DNA of 64,000 nt, taken from the NCBI GenBank assembly GCA_014529385.2, contig CM043950.1, positions 155,042,045 through 155,106,044 of the forward strand, given 5' to 3'. The notes beneath the pieces are model-generated. The model worked only from the letters and a program-made list of their open reading frames with translations, searched no databases and had not been told where the DNA came from. The translations under genes were made by a program, and so were the position numbers. This DNA is from Adiantum capillus-veneris (Eukaryota; Streptophyta; Polypodiopsida; Polypodiales; Pteridaceae). Below, piece by piece: positions 21,941 through 30,903 of the stretch; the first letter of the stretch is position 1, and every line of letters begins with the position of its first letter.

Positions 21941-23038
21941 CCTCTATGGGAGAGTACTATTAATGCATTATTGGATACAAGAGCTCAACATAATTTGTTA
22001 TCCTATGGAGTTTGGTGTCAGCTAGGAAAACCACCCCTATCCACAAGCACCATCCAAGTCAAGGGTGTTGATAAGAAGAAGATCACTATTTTTAGAATCC
22101 TACACACTCATGTTATTTATGACAATGGAACCATGGTTCAAAGCTTTTTGGTCATGCCTGGTGGTACTATGGAGGGTAATATAAACCTGGGGTGCAAATG
22201 GATGTTTGCAGTCAAATGTAATATCGATGGGGAGACCGAGAGTATCACGACGCAAAAACCAACTCATGGCCCTACGACTCAAGGAATAACACCTGAAATC
22301 TCACCTCTTCATAACACAAAAAACAACAAAATACTGCCAATCCAAAAATTCACAACATCCTTGCCAGTAGCACAACCCTCTAAAGCTTCAACTTCCATGG
22401 CTACGATAGACAGTGCTACATCAAAGGCTCCACGTGATCTGACCAAGGGTACATATCAATGGGTCCCCAAGGTATCGTTATCGGACCCCCCTATGGTTCA
22501 AGTTAATTCACAAAGAAAATCTCAAAGAAAGGCATCCATTCACGTTAAGAAGGTGAAAACCAAATCATGTTGGATTCCCAAACAACTATTAGAAGCCCGA
22601 GGTTACTATGATGAAAATGATCGAATTTGGGTACCTAAACGTAAATCGTGTCCTTCCCTATCCACAATGAAACCATGTGAGTCAAACCTTGTGATTCCAA
22701 AGCTGATGGAAGACCGTGGGAAGGGAAAGATCACAGAATGCTACACACCTATTCCAGAGCTAGTTTGGTTTCCAAGGCAAAACCAATCTATTCGGCTTAG
22801 CTCAAGAAAGGGGGAGTTCCATGAAGCTTCTAGCTCCTCATGTAATGCATCCATAGAGGTAAAAGCTTCTACACAACCTCCACCTACCATAGGTAGCCTC
22901 CATGAAGCTACCCAAGATTTGACACCTCCCATTGTTCAATTATTACCTGATGCACTACTTCAAGTTCATTCATGGGAGAGTACCTTATCACCCTTACAAC
23001 TCGATGAGGCACCCAAGGTAATAGGAACTATTGGCTAA
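21941..23038 (+). CDS. T1 second protease-like segment fused to a protein with repeated W-[VIF]-P motifs
   Basis: The frame is open from just after a TAG at 21938 to TAA at 23036. It begins WESTINALLDTRAQHNLLSY, which resembles a retropepsin active site (L-L-D-T-G-A) with the Gly changed to Arg. IQVKGVDKKKITIFRI and a possible second hallmark (NINLGCKWM) come about 75 residues later. A long Ser/Thr/Pro and Lys-rich region follows, containing YQWVPKVS, SCWIPKQLLEA, RIWVPKRKS and VWFPRQNQ at irregular spacing. Gag of the same element has PVWVPQP. Role unknown. Nothing resembling RT, RNase H or integrase is present. Confidence 0.6.
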   Translation, partial: PLWESTINALLDTRAQHNLLSYGVWCQLGKPPLSTSTIQVKGVDKKKITIFRILHTHVIYDNGTMVQSFLVMPGGTMEGNINLGCKWMFAVKCNIDGETESITTQKPTHGPTTQGITPEISPLHNTKNNKILPIQKFTTSLPVAQPSKASTSMATIDSATSKAPRDLTKGTYQWVPKVSLSDPPMVQVNSQRKSQRKASIHVKKVKTKSCWIPKQLLEARGYYDENDRIWVPKRKSCPSLSTMKPCESNLVIPKLMEDRGKGKITECYTPIPELVWFPRQNQSIRLSSRKGEFHEASSSSCNASIEVKASTQPPPTIGSLHEATQDLTPPIVQLLPDALLQVHSWESTLSPLQLDEAPKVIGTIG

Positions 23039-23109
23039 AATCCTCACCTATTACCAATTGGAATAACTCGTTCCAAAAGGTGATGAAATCCTTTTAAAGT
23101 ATGATTTAC

Positions 23110-23127
23110 CCAAGTAAGGGGGGAGAC
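23110..23127 (+). other. Internal polypurine-like tract in T1
   Basis: AAGTAAGGGGGGAGAC lies about 75 bases after the last T1 ORF and upstream of G1. Some plant gypsy elements have a second internal polypurine tract; it could also be the end of an older LTR element. Confidence 0.4.
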
Positions 23128-24304
23128 TTCATTCACGTCAGCCTATTGAATTATTTACTTCTTACTCTTCTTTCCCTGACCCTTGAGATTTCCAATTTTA
23201 GAGATTGTATATATATAGATATATAGTGAGTAGTGTTAAACGGTAACCTTACATTTGCACTACATTTCTACTCAAATGTATATATTTTTTATCAAAGTTT
23301 TAACCTAGTGTTCATTCTCTCTTTCCATAATAGCCTTTATCCATACAAACACCTTACCCTTTTTAAATCTTTATGCATTTATATCATATTTCTCTCTTCA
23401 TGCTACGTGTAAATAGTAAACTTAATTCTACTCTCCTAATTTTTTACTGCATATTCTTCTAACTAATTACCTTTACTAATTTAAATAGCTATCTACATCC
23501 CATAATTTGTAAATAAATAATTTATGGGCACTTATCTTACCCATCTTCTCTCAAGGGTAGGGTTAACCTTGTAGGCCTTCCCTTCCCCACCACTATGTGA
23601 CCCAACTCTTGGATCATTTACTTGTGTTGGTCAAAAAATCTTAAATATAATGTATACCCTCAATAAATCAAACTTTATTGGAGCCTACCTCATTTGTTTA
23701 AGGTGGATTCTCTTTTGAAAAAGCATGCTACACCTTGGATGCATGCTAAAGGGTCCCCTACAAGGAGACTTGGTGCAAAAGGTGTTTTGGATGCATCTTG
23801 AATGCCTTATCTCATGGATATACTTGAGGAATACTCAAAAATCAGATTAAACACTTTGAGAAGGTCAACTTTTCCTTTTACAGCACCCAATTCTGAGTTA
23901 CAGGCTGAAAGTTATGGTGAAAACAAGGTGCTGCGGACACTGTTACTGCAGGTCAAAGTTACAATCAGGTAAACCACAAAGGTGAAAAGTTTTCTTGACT
24001 TCTTCAACATTCTAAAATACCAATGGGGAGTTAAAAACCACTTGCATGTGGAGGGGTCGTCTCAAGATGCTTTCAGAGACACAACAAACAGGATGGGGAC
24101 ACTCTGAAGGAGCCATTGGAGGGACATCATGATGGGGCCCACATACATTATCAACCCTTATGGAGCCTCCACGACTTAAAAGGCTATTTTTAATGAGAAA
24201 ATAATTCCCTTATTTGCATAATTGAAGGAATGGTCAAAAGGGAACCTAACTATGGTTAATCACCTACCCTAGTCAAGTTTAACCTAACCCAAGGTCTTGT
24301 ACAG

Positions 24305-24314
24305 CTATAAAAAG
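24305..24314 (+). promoter_or_regulatory. G1 LTR TATA box
   Basis: CTATAAAAAG in TACAGCTATAAAAAGGCCAT. It is placed about 2.2 kb before the primer site; without the CACTA-like insertion the distance is about 0.9 kb, similar to the TATA-to-PBS distances in S and G2. Confidence 0.6.
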
Positions 24315-25141
24315 GCCATTTGGAAAGCACAAAGACACACCTACTCCATTGCTGAAAATAATCTCCTCTAAGGTTAGGGAAGCCCTAATCTCTCTCCCCT
24401 CTCGTCTCCCTATCCATTTCCTAAGCTCGCTATCATAAGCGTTGCCATAGAGAGAGCATCAATATGCTATTGCTACCATTCTCTTGCAAACATTTCTCTT
24501 ACCATACTCATCCCTAAATAAGGATTGTAGCTTCTATATGAGAGCAAGGATATCAAGTTCAATGATCTATCTCATGGTTTGATCAACAAATTGCTGCAAT
24601 TGGGGTGTCGTCGTCACACTATTGCTCTAAATGATTGTAAAATTGGTAAGCATATCTTGGCAGCTTCTCATATTTTTGTGCTCATCGGGTTGCTTGTTTT
24701 GTTGAGAAAGTTTTTTGTGCACCATGGTGTCTATTTGCTTGGCTTATCTCCTTATGTTGTGTGTAAGTAAGTCTTGGGGCTGCATAGATGGAGAAGAGCT
24801 CTCTATGCATGCCGCCTTATGTGTGTAAGTAATCTCTTTTTTTTGGGAAAGGAAAGGAGTTGCCAAGTATTTGTGCATTATGGTGTTTTGAACTTTGCTA
24901 AGAGGTTGTGTGCTTGCTTTTCTTAGAAGTATATGAGCACTAATATGGTGAAGGTCACTCTTTGCATGTGAGTTTGTGCAGTGTTCAAAGGGATTGCTTA
25001 AGGAGTGTGTGTTGAATGGTTGACGGGCATTTTGTGTTGAAGCACATAAGGAAGGTGTGAGTGAGTGAGTGTGTGTGTGTGTGTTGCATATGGTTTGTTT
25101 TGGTTTCCTTCTTTCTCCATAAAAGAGGGTGGTGCCCCTAA

Positions 25142-26462
25142 CACTAGGTTGGTAATGGGACACTTTTATGTCCTGTTAAGTGACCATTTTCCTTGAATTA
25201 TGTCAAGAGTTTCAAAATGGATTTTGAGGTCCTATCTGTCTAGAAAGTTGTCTCATGAGCTGAAAAAAACTCGACATTTTTTTGGAATATCAATTCCATC
25301 TTTAACCTTGTCCTTGCACAACATTTCACAACCTAAACTGTGTGAAAAAACGGGTCCTGTTTTTGGCTTTTTTAAACTTTTTGCAACTATACCACTCTAG
25401 AATTCATGTTTGTGAGGTCTATAATGCTAGAGAACTATCTTTAGTAGTCCTCAACATGTCACGATGCTTCTAGGGAGAAATAAATGTTAAAGTTGTAAGT
25501 TATGACCAAATTACAAAAATTGTCAAATTCTATTTTTTAGCCAATTTTAGCTCCTCTATGATTTTTTTGGTGGCTTTCATGATATCCAATTGCAGTTTTG
25601 ATTTTCTATGTCACATATTGTAACATAAAGCTAATATTCCTTGATTTTTGGGGCACCTAATACCCTATTTTGCATAGTAGACAATGATGGTTGATTTTTT
25701 CAATTACAGAAGAAAATGAAACATTCTAGTATATCAAGTATAGCTTTTTCAATATTGTTATTTTCTTGTGACAACTATATGCATTTTGTAGGTACTAACC
25801 ATATCTAGTCATAAGGATAAAATTTGGCTAGATATTGAATAGTTTCTATGGGATTCTATAACTCATAATGTCGAACCCAGTTTTTTCATGTTTGCTATAT
25901 TTAGCACTTCATCTTTGTCCCCAAGATTCCCCTTGGTAAGAGATGTATTATTCTTTTGACATGCTCCATGGATCCTTATGAACCTAAAGGACAATAGGGA
26001 ACTAAGAAAACATGCATATATTATTTGTATTGAGCGTGGCTATAGAAACTTTGATGATAGGTTTGCAGGATGGTAAAAAATCAACCTTTTTGTACCTATT
26101 TCTTTTGGCAAAACAAAAAATAGTGAGTGAGAAGCAAGTATATGTTCTGATCAACAACCCATTGAAGTTAACTAGGGAATTTATCTCAAGTCCTACAAAA
26201 ATCCCTAATCTTATTTTTATGCAACAAAACGTAAGAAATGACTGTTTTGATGAAAATGTACTGGACCATCAACTTTGGAGGCTTGGTGTGACCAAAAGAT
26301 GAGAAATTTTACAAGTTTCTTATTTTTTCCATGTGTAGTAGGCCTTGAACTATAACCTCATGAAAGGATTTTACAAAATGAGTGGATCTACTATGGTTTT
26401 GGAGGTTTTTTTCAAAACCCTGAAAGGACACTTTTATGTCCTGTTAGGTTACCAACCTAGTG
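25142..26462 (+). mobile_element. CACTA-like non-autonomous DNA transposon (1321 bp) inside the G1 LTR
   Basis: Ends CACTAGGTTGGTAA (25142-25155) and TTACCAACCTAGTG (26449-26462) are perfect 14-bp inverted repeats. CTAA stands on both sides (25138-25141 and 26463-26466). The empty site is visible in the other G1 LTR (near 30816-30819), where CTAA occurs once. A near-palindromic GGACACTTTTATGTCCTGTTA is present just inside both ends, in the same orientation. No transposase-like ORF is present. CACTA elements usually make 3-bp duplications; here 4 bp fits best. Confidence 0.9.
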
Positions 26463-26554
26463 CTAAGAAATACGCATGTGTAGGGCCTCACGGAGTGGTT
26501 TGTCTGGTAGGAGCCTTGAATTGAGTCCCATCTCAAAATCCGCTCTCATAAAAG

Positions 26555-26572
26555 TGGTGCCCCCACTGAGGA
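26555..26572 (+). other. G1 primer binding site
   Basis: TGGTGCCCCCACTGAGGA, six bases after the LTR end, identical to the one in G2 at 54403-54420. It starts with TGG as required for pairing to a tRNA CCA end; I cannot name the tRNA with confidence. Confidence 0.75.
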
Positions 26573-26600
26573 ACTTTCCTAATTGCCTTCTATTCTCCTC

Positions 26601-26812
26601 ATGAACAATAGAGTTGCACCATATGCTTTTCATTTTACACAACGCATCAGAATTACATTTGTGTAGATCGCAAATTTTTTTACCAGCAACGCATTGTTTT
26701 TATGTTTGGTGCAGAAAGACTTGGTGAAATCTTGGCATCTTTCATTCTTACATTCATTAATTATGATGATTCATTTGATGTCCATGTTTTGAGGCAGGGA
26801 CAAGAGGCGCCT
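26601..26812 (+). pseudogene. G1 leader ORF1 (frameshifted)
   Basis: ATG at 26601 starts MNNRVAPYAFHFTQRIRITF. A one-base shift near 26665 then moves to the frame DRKFFYQQRIVFMFGAER, LGEILASFILTFINYDDSF, DVHVL. G2 leader ORF1 gives DRKIYFQQRVVFLFGAEALG, DIL..., VDYDVSFDVHVFILF, so the protein is conserved between two elements. It lies between primer site and gag and matches no family I know. The frame continues a little past the DVHV motif rather than stopping at the G2 position. Confidence 0.65.
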
Positions 26813-26876
26813 AGATAGAGATCCACTCAAAAGGAAAATTTCTTCAAGAGAAAGAAAAAGGAGAACACATTGTCAC

Positions 26877-27089
26877 ATGAACCAACCTGGAGCTGCTTCT
26901 CCTTTTACACCCATAGCTCGTCAATCTGTGCACATCATAATTGCTACAAAATTTAGACTTCAAGCAACCATTAGGAGAATTTTTGGACCCACTCGCTTTA
27001 ATGAAATTAATGCCTCAATCAACCCTTTTATTTTGCCTATGATAAATTATGAACTAACACTTGATGTATATATTTTCATTTTGATGTGA
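26877..27089 (+). CDS. G1 leader ORF2, 70 codons, conserved with G2
   Basis: Starts ATG at 26877 (MNQPGAASPFTPIARQSVHI) and ends LTLDVYIFILM then TGA. G2 has the same ORF (FIPLARQDVHVVVGTKLQF..., INASVNPFILPLIIYDLIF, DVYIFILL). Differences are mostly conservative (I/V/L, D/E), suggesting past selection on the protein. It also resembles leader ORF1: F-Q-x-R-x, then S-x-N-P-x-I-L-P, then Y-[DE] and D-V-x-[VI]-[FL]. Gag follows with only a short gap (likely gag ATG at 27143). Function unknown; a short regulatory upstream ORF or a small structural protein are both possible. Confidence 0.7.
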   Translation: MNQPGAASPFTPIARQSVHIIIATKFRLQATIRRIFGPTRFNEINASINPFILPMINYELTLDVYIFILM

Positions 27090-27142
27090 TCACTCATTGT
27101 AGTCAAAACTTTGTGGTACACAAGCCTCCTTGTATTGTACAA

Positions 27143-27517
27143 ATGTCAAGAACTTTTCCTACCTTTCATTCTAAAAATGGTGAGGATGCACAAGAATTTT
27201 TGGATAATTTGGAGATGGCACACCTCATCTCTGGGAGAGATCAAGAAGAGGTAAAGCTGCGTGCTTTTCCACTCGTCCTCAAAGGGGAGGCTAAGGCATG
27301 GTACGAGGCCTTGCAACCTCAAAACAAAACCAATTGGGAGAGGCTACGTGCAAGTTTTCTTGCCAAATTTGGGCAAGGAGATACTCCAGAGGGCCTTTGG
27401 AAGTGTCTACTTCAACATAAACAGGTATTCCTTGAAGACTACCCATCTTATAGAATCATCTTTGGAGGTAATGGGAATCATCTTCAACACATCAAAAACT
27501 CCATCAATAGAGGTTGA
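27143..27517 (+). pseudogene. G1 gag, capsid part only
   Basis: Likely start is ATG at 27143 (MSRTFPTFHSKNGEDAQEFL), chosen because it directly precedes the retrotransposon-gag domain. The domain has LRAFPLVLKGEAKAWYEAL, NWERLRASFLAKFGQ, then a loss of similarity near 27440. The usual second half of the capsid, the zinc knuckle and all of the protease are missing. The sequence passes through an RT-thumb-like scrap (SIEVDPTKAQ in the +1 frame) directly into the pre-RT linker at about 27535. An internal rearrangement is the simplest reading. Confidence 0.8.
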
Positions 27518-27534
27518 TCCAACAAAGGCGCAAA

Positions 27535-28313
27535 CAATGGATGACAAAGGTGACCACAAGCACTATGAAGACTTCGAGAGGATGCTTGCAAAAGATCTTA
27601 CCCCTGAGGAGAAGCGGTCCTACATCAATATGCTCAAGAGGTATCCCAATTTGTTTATTAGTGATTACTTACAAATTAGAGGTGTGGATGTTATAGAGCA
27701 TGGCATAGAATTAAAACCAGGTACTAAACCTGTGGCTCAAAAGCTAAGGCGCCTAGGAAAAATACAACAAGAGGCACTTTTGACAGAGGTTAACCGAATC
27801 CTCAAAGCTGGTTTCATTTACCCTGTGTCTAAATCTGAGTGGGTGTCCCCAATTGTAGTAACCCCTAAAAAGAACGGAAAATGGAGGGTCTGTGTTGACT
27901 ACAAACCGCTCAATGCTGCAACAAAGAGGGATCATTTTCCTCTTCCTTTCCAAGATGAAATCCTAAACGAAGTAGCCGGCTATGAATGTTACACAGTGTG
28001 TGATGGGTATTCAGGGTATTTTCAAATCAGAATAGCAAAAGAAGATCAGTTTAAAACCACTTTCATCACACCTTGGGGTTGCTTTGCCTATAGAGTGATT
28101 CCATTTGGGTTCACAAATGCTCCTAGTACCTTTATAAGGTTTACACCTCTTGTCTTTCAGCCCTTCTTTGGAAAGTCAATTAGGGTTTTTATGGATGACT
28201 TCTGTATCTATAGCAGCCAAATGATTCATTGCCAAAAAGTTGAGGAGGGACTTAGGAGGCTTCATCAATTCCTGAGAAGTGTCACATTGCATAGTCACAA
28301 GTGGTGTTGCTAG
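27535..28313 (+). pseudogene. G1 reverse transcriptase (palm and fingers intact)
   Basis: The frame gives the pre-RT linker (HYEDFERMLAKDLTPEEKRS), KLRRLGKIQQEALLTEVNRI, GFIYPVSKSEWVSPIVVTPK, KNGKWRVCVDYKPLN, DGYSGYFQIRIAKEDQFKTT, PFGFTNAPSTF and the catalytic motif VFMDDFCIYSS near 28190. All three catalytic Asp are present. After QKVEEGLRRLHQF the frame is lost near 28290 and RT continues in the next frame from 28301. The enzyme copies element RNA to DNA; this copy cannot because of the frame break. Confidence 0.9.
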
Positions 28314-29053
28314 GTCATGTGGTTTCTTTGCAAGGAATTCAAGTGGATCCATCAAAAGTAAATGCTCTCTTGTCACTACAACCACCGACGACAACCAAGG
28401 AGCTCATGAATTTCAACCACGAAGTAAGGTACATGTCTCGTTTCATTCACCTTCTAGCGGAAGCTATTGCACCTTTGCACAAGCTAGCAAACAAACCCAC
28501 ATTTGAATGGAGAGAGGAACACAAATTATGCTTTACTGAAGTAAAGGGTATTCTCAACTCTCTTCCAACAATAATGCCACCAAATCCAAAGGATACATAT
28601 TACATCACGCCAAGTGTAGGAATGGAGGCCATTGGTGTAGTTCTCATGCAAAAAAGCCCAAAAACATGCTACATGAGGCCAGTATACTTTGCAAGCAAAG
28701 TCATGACCGCTGCAGAGAAGGGCTACACCGATATGGAGAAGGTGGTATTCACAATTATTTTTGCGATAAGAAAGTTCCGATCATATCTCTTACCTGCACC
28801 ATTTGTCATTCTCACCATGGAAAACAATTTACCATATGTTGTGCAACACATGAGCCTCTCATCTAGGATAGCCAAATGGGTTCTAGAACTTCAAGAGTTC
28901 GAATACACTCTTCTTGTGGAAGATAGCACAAGGACAGGTCTTGTAGACATTCTCACATACAAAGTGAGAGAAAGGAAAGAGTCACCAAAGGCAGGAGACA
29001 AAGCTACACCACAAAATAATGAGGAGGAGATGGAAAATGCACACATTTTGTGA
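28301..29053 (+). pseudogene. G1 RT thumb and first (ancestral) RNase H
   Basis: Begins LLGHVVSLQGIQVDPSKVNA (RT thumb/connection), then TTTKELMNFNHEVRYMSRFI and a gypsy RNase H from about residue 95 (DTYYITPSVGMEAIGVVLMQ, YFASKVMTAAEKGYTDMEKV, FRSYLLPAPFVILTMENNLP). The first catalytic Asp expected in a D-A-S segment is replaced (P-S-V), so this domain is probably a non-catalytic tether. It ends at a TGA (29051-29053), after which the same frame continues directly into the second RNase H. Confidence 0.88.
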
Positions 29054-30625
29054 TTTGATGGATCTTACCGACGACAACACGATCAGGCAGCAAGGGGGGT
29101 TCTTATTCTAAGTCCACAAAGGGAAGTTCTTGTTAAGAAAGGTATCACCTTGAAAAATGTTCATTCTAATAATGAGGCCGAGTATGTCACCTTAAAGTTG
29201 GGGCTTGAAGAATGCAGAAAACTTGGCATTGAAAGACTTATAATAAGAGGTGATTCCTTACTAGTTATTAGGAAAATCCAAGGGATATGGAGGTGCAAGA
29301 ACCCTACTCTAGTGGAGTGGCTTAGACAGGTGAAGGCTTTGATAAAGAACTTTGAAGCTACACATGTACAGTATGCTGTGAGAACCCTCAACAAGGAAGC
29401 AGATTCTCTCGCCAATGAGAAACTTCAGATCATGGTGGGAGGTGTGAAGCTCTACGAACCAGAGTACCAAGGCCAAGAGGAATTGAAGGACATCAGATTT
29501 TTCCTCCAAACTGGTGAGTGCCCTAAACACTTGGATAAAGTGCAAAGGCATAGGTTGGTAAAAAAGGCAACTCCTTACCAGATCATAGGAGATGATTTGT
29601 ATCATAAAGGGAAGGATTTGGTGCTAAGAAGGGTGCCCTCTGTTCAAGAAATAGAGAGAATCCTCTTTTCATGCCATGATGATGTCTGTGGGGGTCATTT
29701 TTCTCATGATATTACAAACAAGAAGATTTTGCAAGCACGGTTTGTTTGGCCAAGTCTACATCGTGATGTCTAGCATTGGTGTAAGTCATGCAAAGGTTGT
29801 CAGATTGCTGGAGATCGATGACTCACTTAAGAGCCTCGAGTTCCAATAATTTTGTATGGTCCTTTTGAGAAGCGGGGTGTGGATACAATAGGCCCCTTAC
29901 CTCACACATCTACCGGGAAGGTCTTCATCATTGTGGGAGTAGATTACATGACACGATGGGCGGAGGCAGCAAGTACAACACGAATTACAGCCGAGGGGGT
30001 ATCAAAATTTATCTTTGATCACATATGCAGTAGATTCGGCACACCATTAGAGATTTTGTCAGATCGTGGGGCAGGGTTTAGAGGAGAGCTCCTAGATAAT
30101 ATTTTGGCAAAGTTAAAAGTCAAACATTTGCATTCTACACCTTACTACCCTCAGTGCAATGGGTTGGTTGAAAAGATGAATGGAATGATATGTAAGATCA
30201 TTTCTAAGCAGGTTGCAGATCGACCAAATGACTGGGATCATCATTTGACCGTATCTCTGTGGGAATACAAGACATCTTTCAAGGTATCCATTCAATTCAC
30301 TCCTTTTCATTTGGTATATGGACATGAGACACTCCTTCCTATTAAGGTGGAGCTTGCAAGCCTACGCATTCTCTCACGGGGAGCAAAGAGGCCAAAAGAA
30401 GCTTTGCAGGAAAGAATTTTAGATCTTCAACGACTTGAGCTTGATAGAGAAGAGTCCATCGACTATTACATTGCCCAAGCCATGGATCAAAGGGACAAAA
30501 TCAACAAAAGTCTCAAACAGAAGGGCTTGACGGAAGGTATGCTAGTTCTTCGTTACGATAATCGCCTTGATGTACGCCATGACAAGAAATTTTTACAAAG
30601 GTGGGAGGGACCCTTTTTGATATGA
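29054..30625 (+). pseudogene. G1 second RNase H and integrase, several stops, 3' truncated
   Basis: In the same frame as the preceding entry: FDGSYRRQHDQAARGVLIL (first Asp), NNEAEYVTLKLGLEE (Glu), IRGDSLLVI (Asp), TLNKEADSLANEKL (last Asp), an archaeal/plant-type RNase H complete in its catalytic set. Integrase follows: zinc-binding CHDDVCGGHFSHDITNK and SCKGCQIAG, core VDTIGPLPHT (Asp), ILSDRGAGF (Asp), YPQCNGLVEKMNGM (Glu). TAG at about 29771 and stops near 29820-29830 break it. The frame ends RWEGPFLI where integrase C-terminal sequence joins mid-LTR at 30621. Gypsy elements with this extra RNase H form the Tat lineage. Confidence 0.92.
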
Positions 30626-30903
30626 GCACTAATATGGTGAAGGTCACTCTTTGCATGTGAGTTTGTGCAATGTTCAAAGGGATTGCTTAAGGAGTGTGTG
30701 TTGAATGGTTGACGGGCATTTTGTGTTGAAGCACATAAGGAAGGTGTGAGTGTGTGTGTGTGTTGCATATGGTTTGTTTTGGTTTCCTTCTTTCTTCATA
30801 CAAGAGGGTGGTGCCCCTAAGAAATACGCATGTGTAGGGCCTCACGGAGTGGTTTGTCTGGTGGGAACCTTGAATTGAGCCCCATCTCAAAAATCCGCTC
30901 TCA
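30621..30903 (+). repeat. G1 3' LTR remnant (right end only)
   Basis: Matches 24931-25141 followed directly by 26463-26548, so it records the LTR before the CACTA-like insertion, or without it. The left part of the LTR, its polypurine tract and the end of the integrase are gone. Confidence 0.93.

Larger units (their letters stand above)
23227..26548 (+). repeat. G1 5' LTR, interrupted by a CACTA-like element
   Basis: The right end CTCTCA at 26548 lies six bases before the primer site. A promoter-like CTATAAAAAGGCC is at 24305-24317. The part 24931-25141 plus 26463-26548 is repeated at 30621-30903 without the insertion. LTR length without the insertion would be about 2.0 kb if the start is 23227. 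Confidence 0.7.
23227..30903 (+). mobile_element. G1: Tat-type Ty3/gypsy retrotransposon nested in T1, truncated 3' end
   Basis: 5' LTR, primer site (26555), two leader ORFs, gag, RT, two RNase H domains and integrase lie in gypsy order on the plus strand. The 3' LTR lacks its first part: integrase joins mid-LTR at about 30621. The right end (CTCTCA at 30903) is fixed by comparison with 26548. The left end is provisional: TGAGTAG at 23227, preceded by ATAG, and ATAG follows 30903, but that region is AT-microsatellite-like. Gag C-terminus and protease are missing. Confidence 0.85.

Noticed and set aside
23223-23230. ATAG as the G1 target duplication
   Set aside because: Only four bases, in an AT microsatellite on the left; gypsy duplications are normally five. 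Kept only as a provisional left end.
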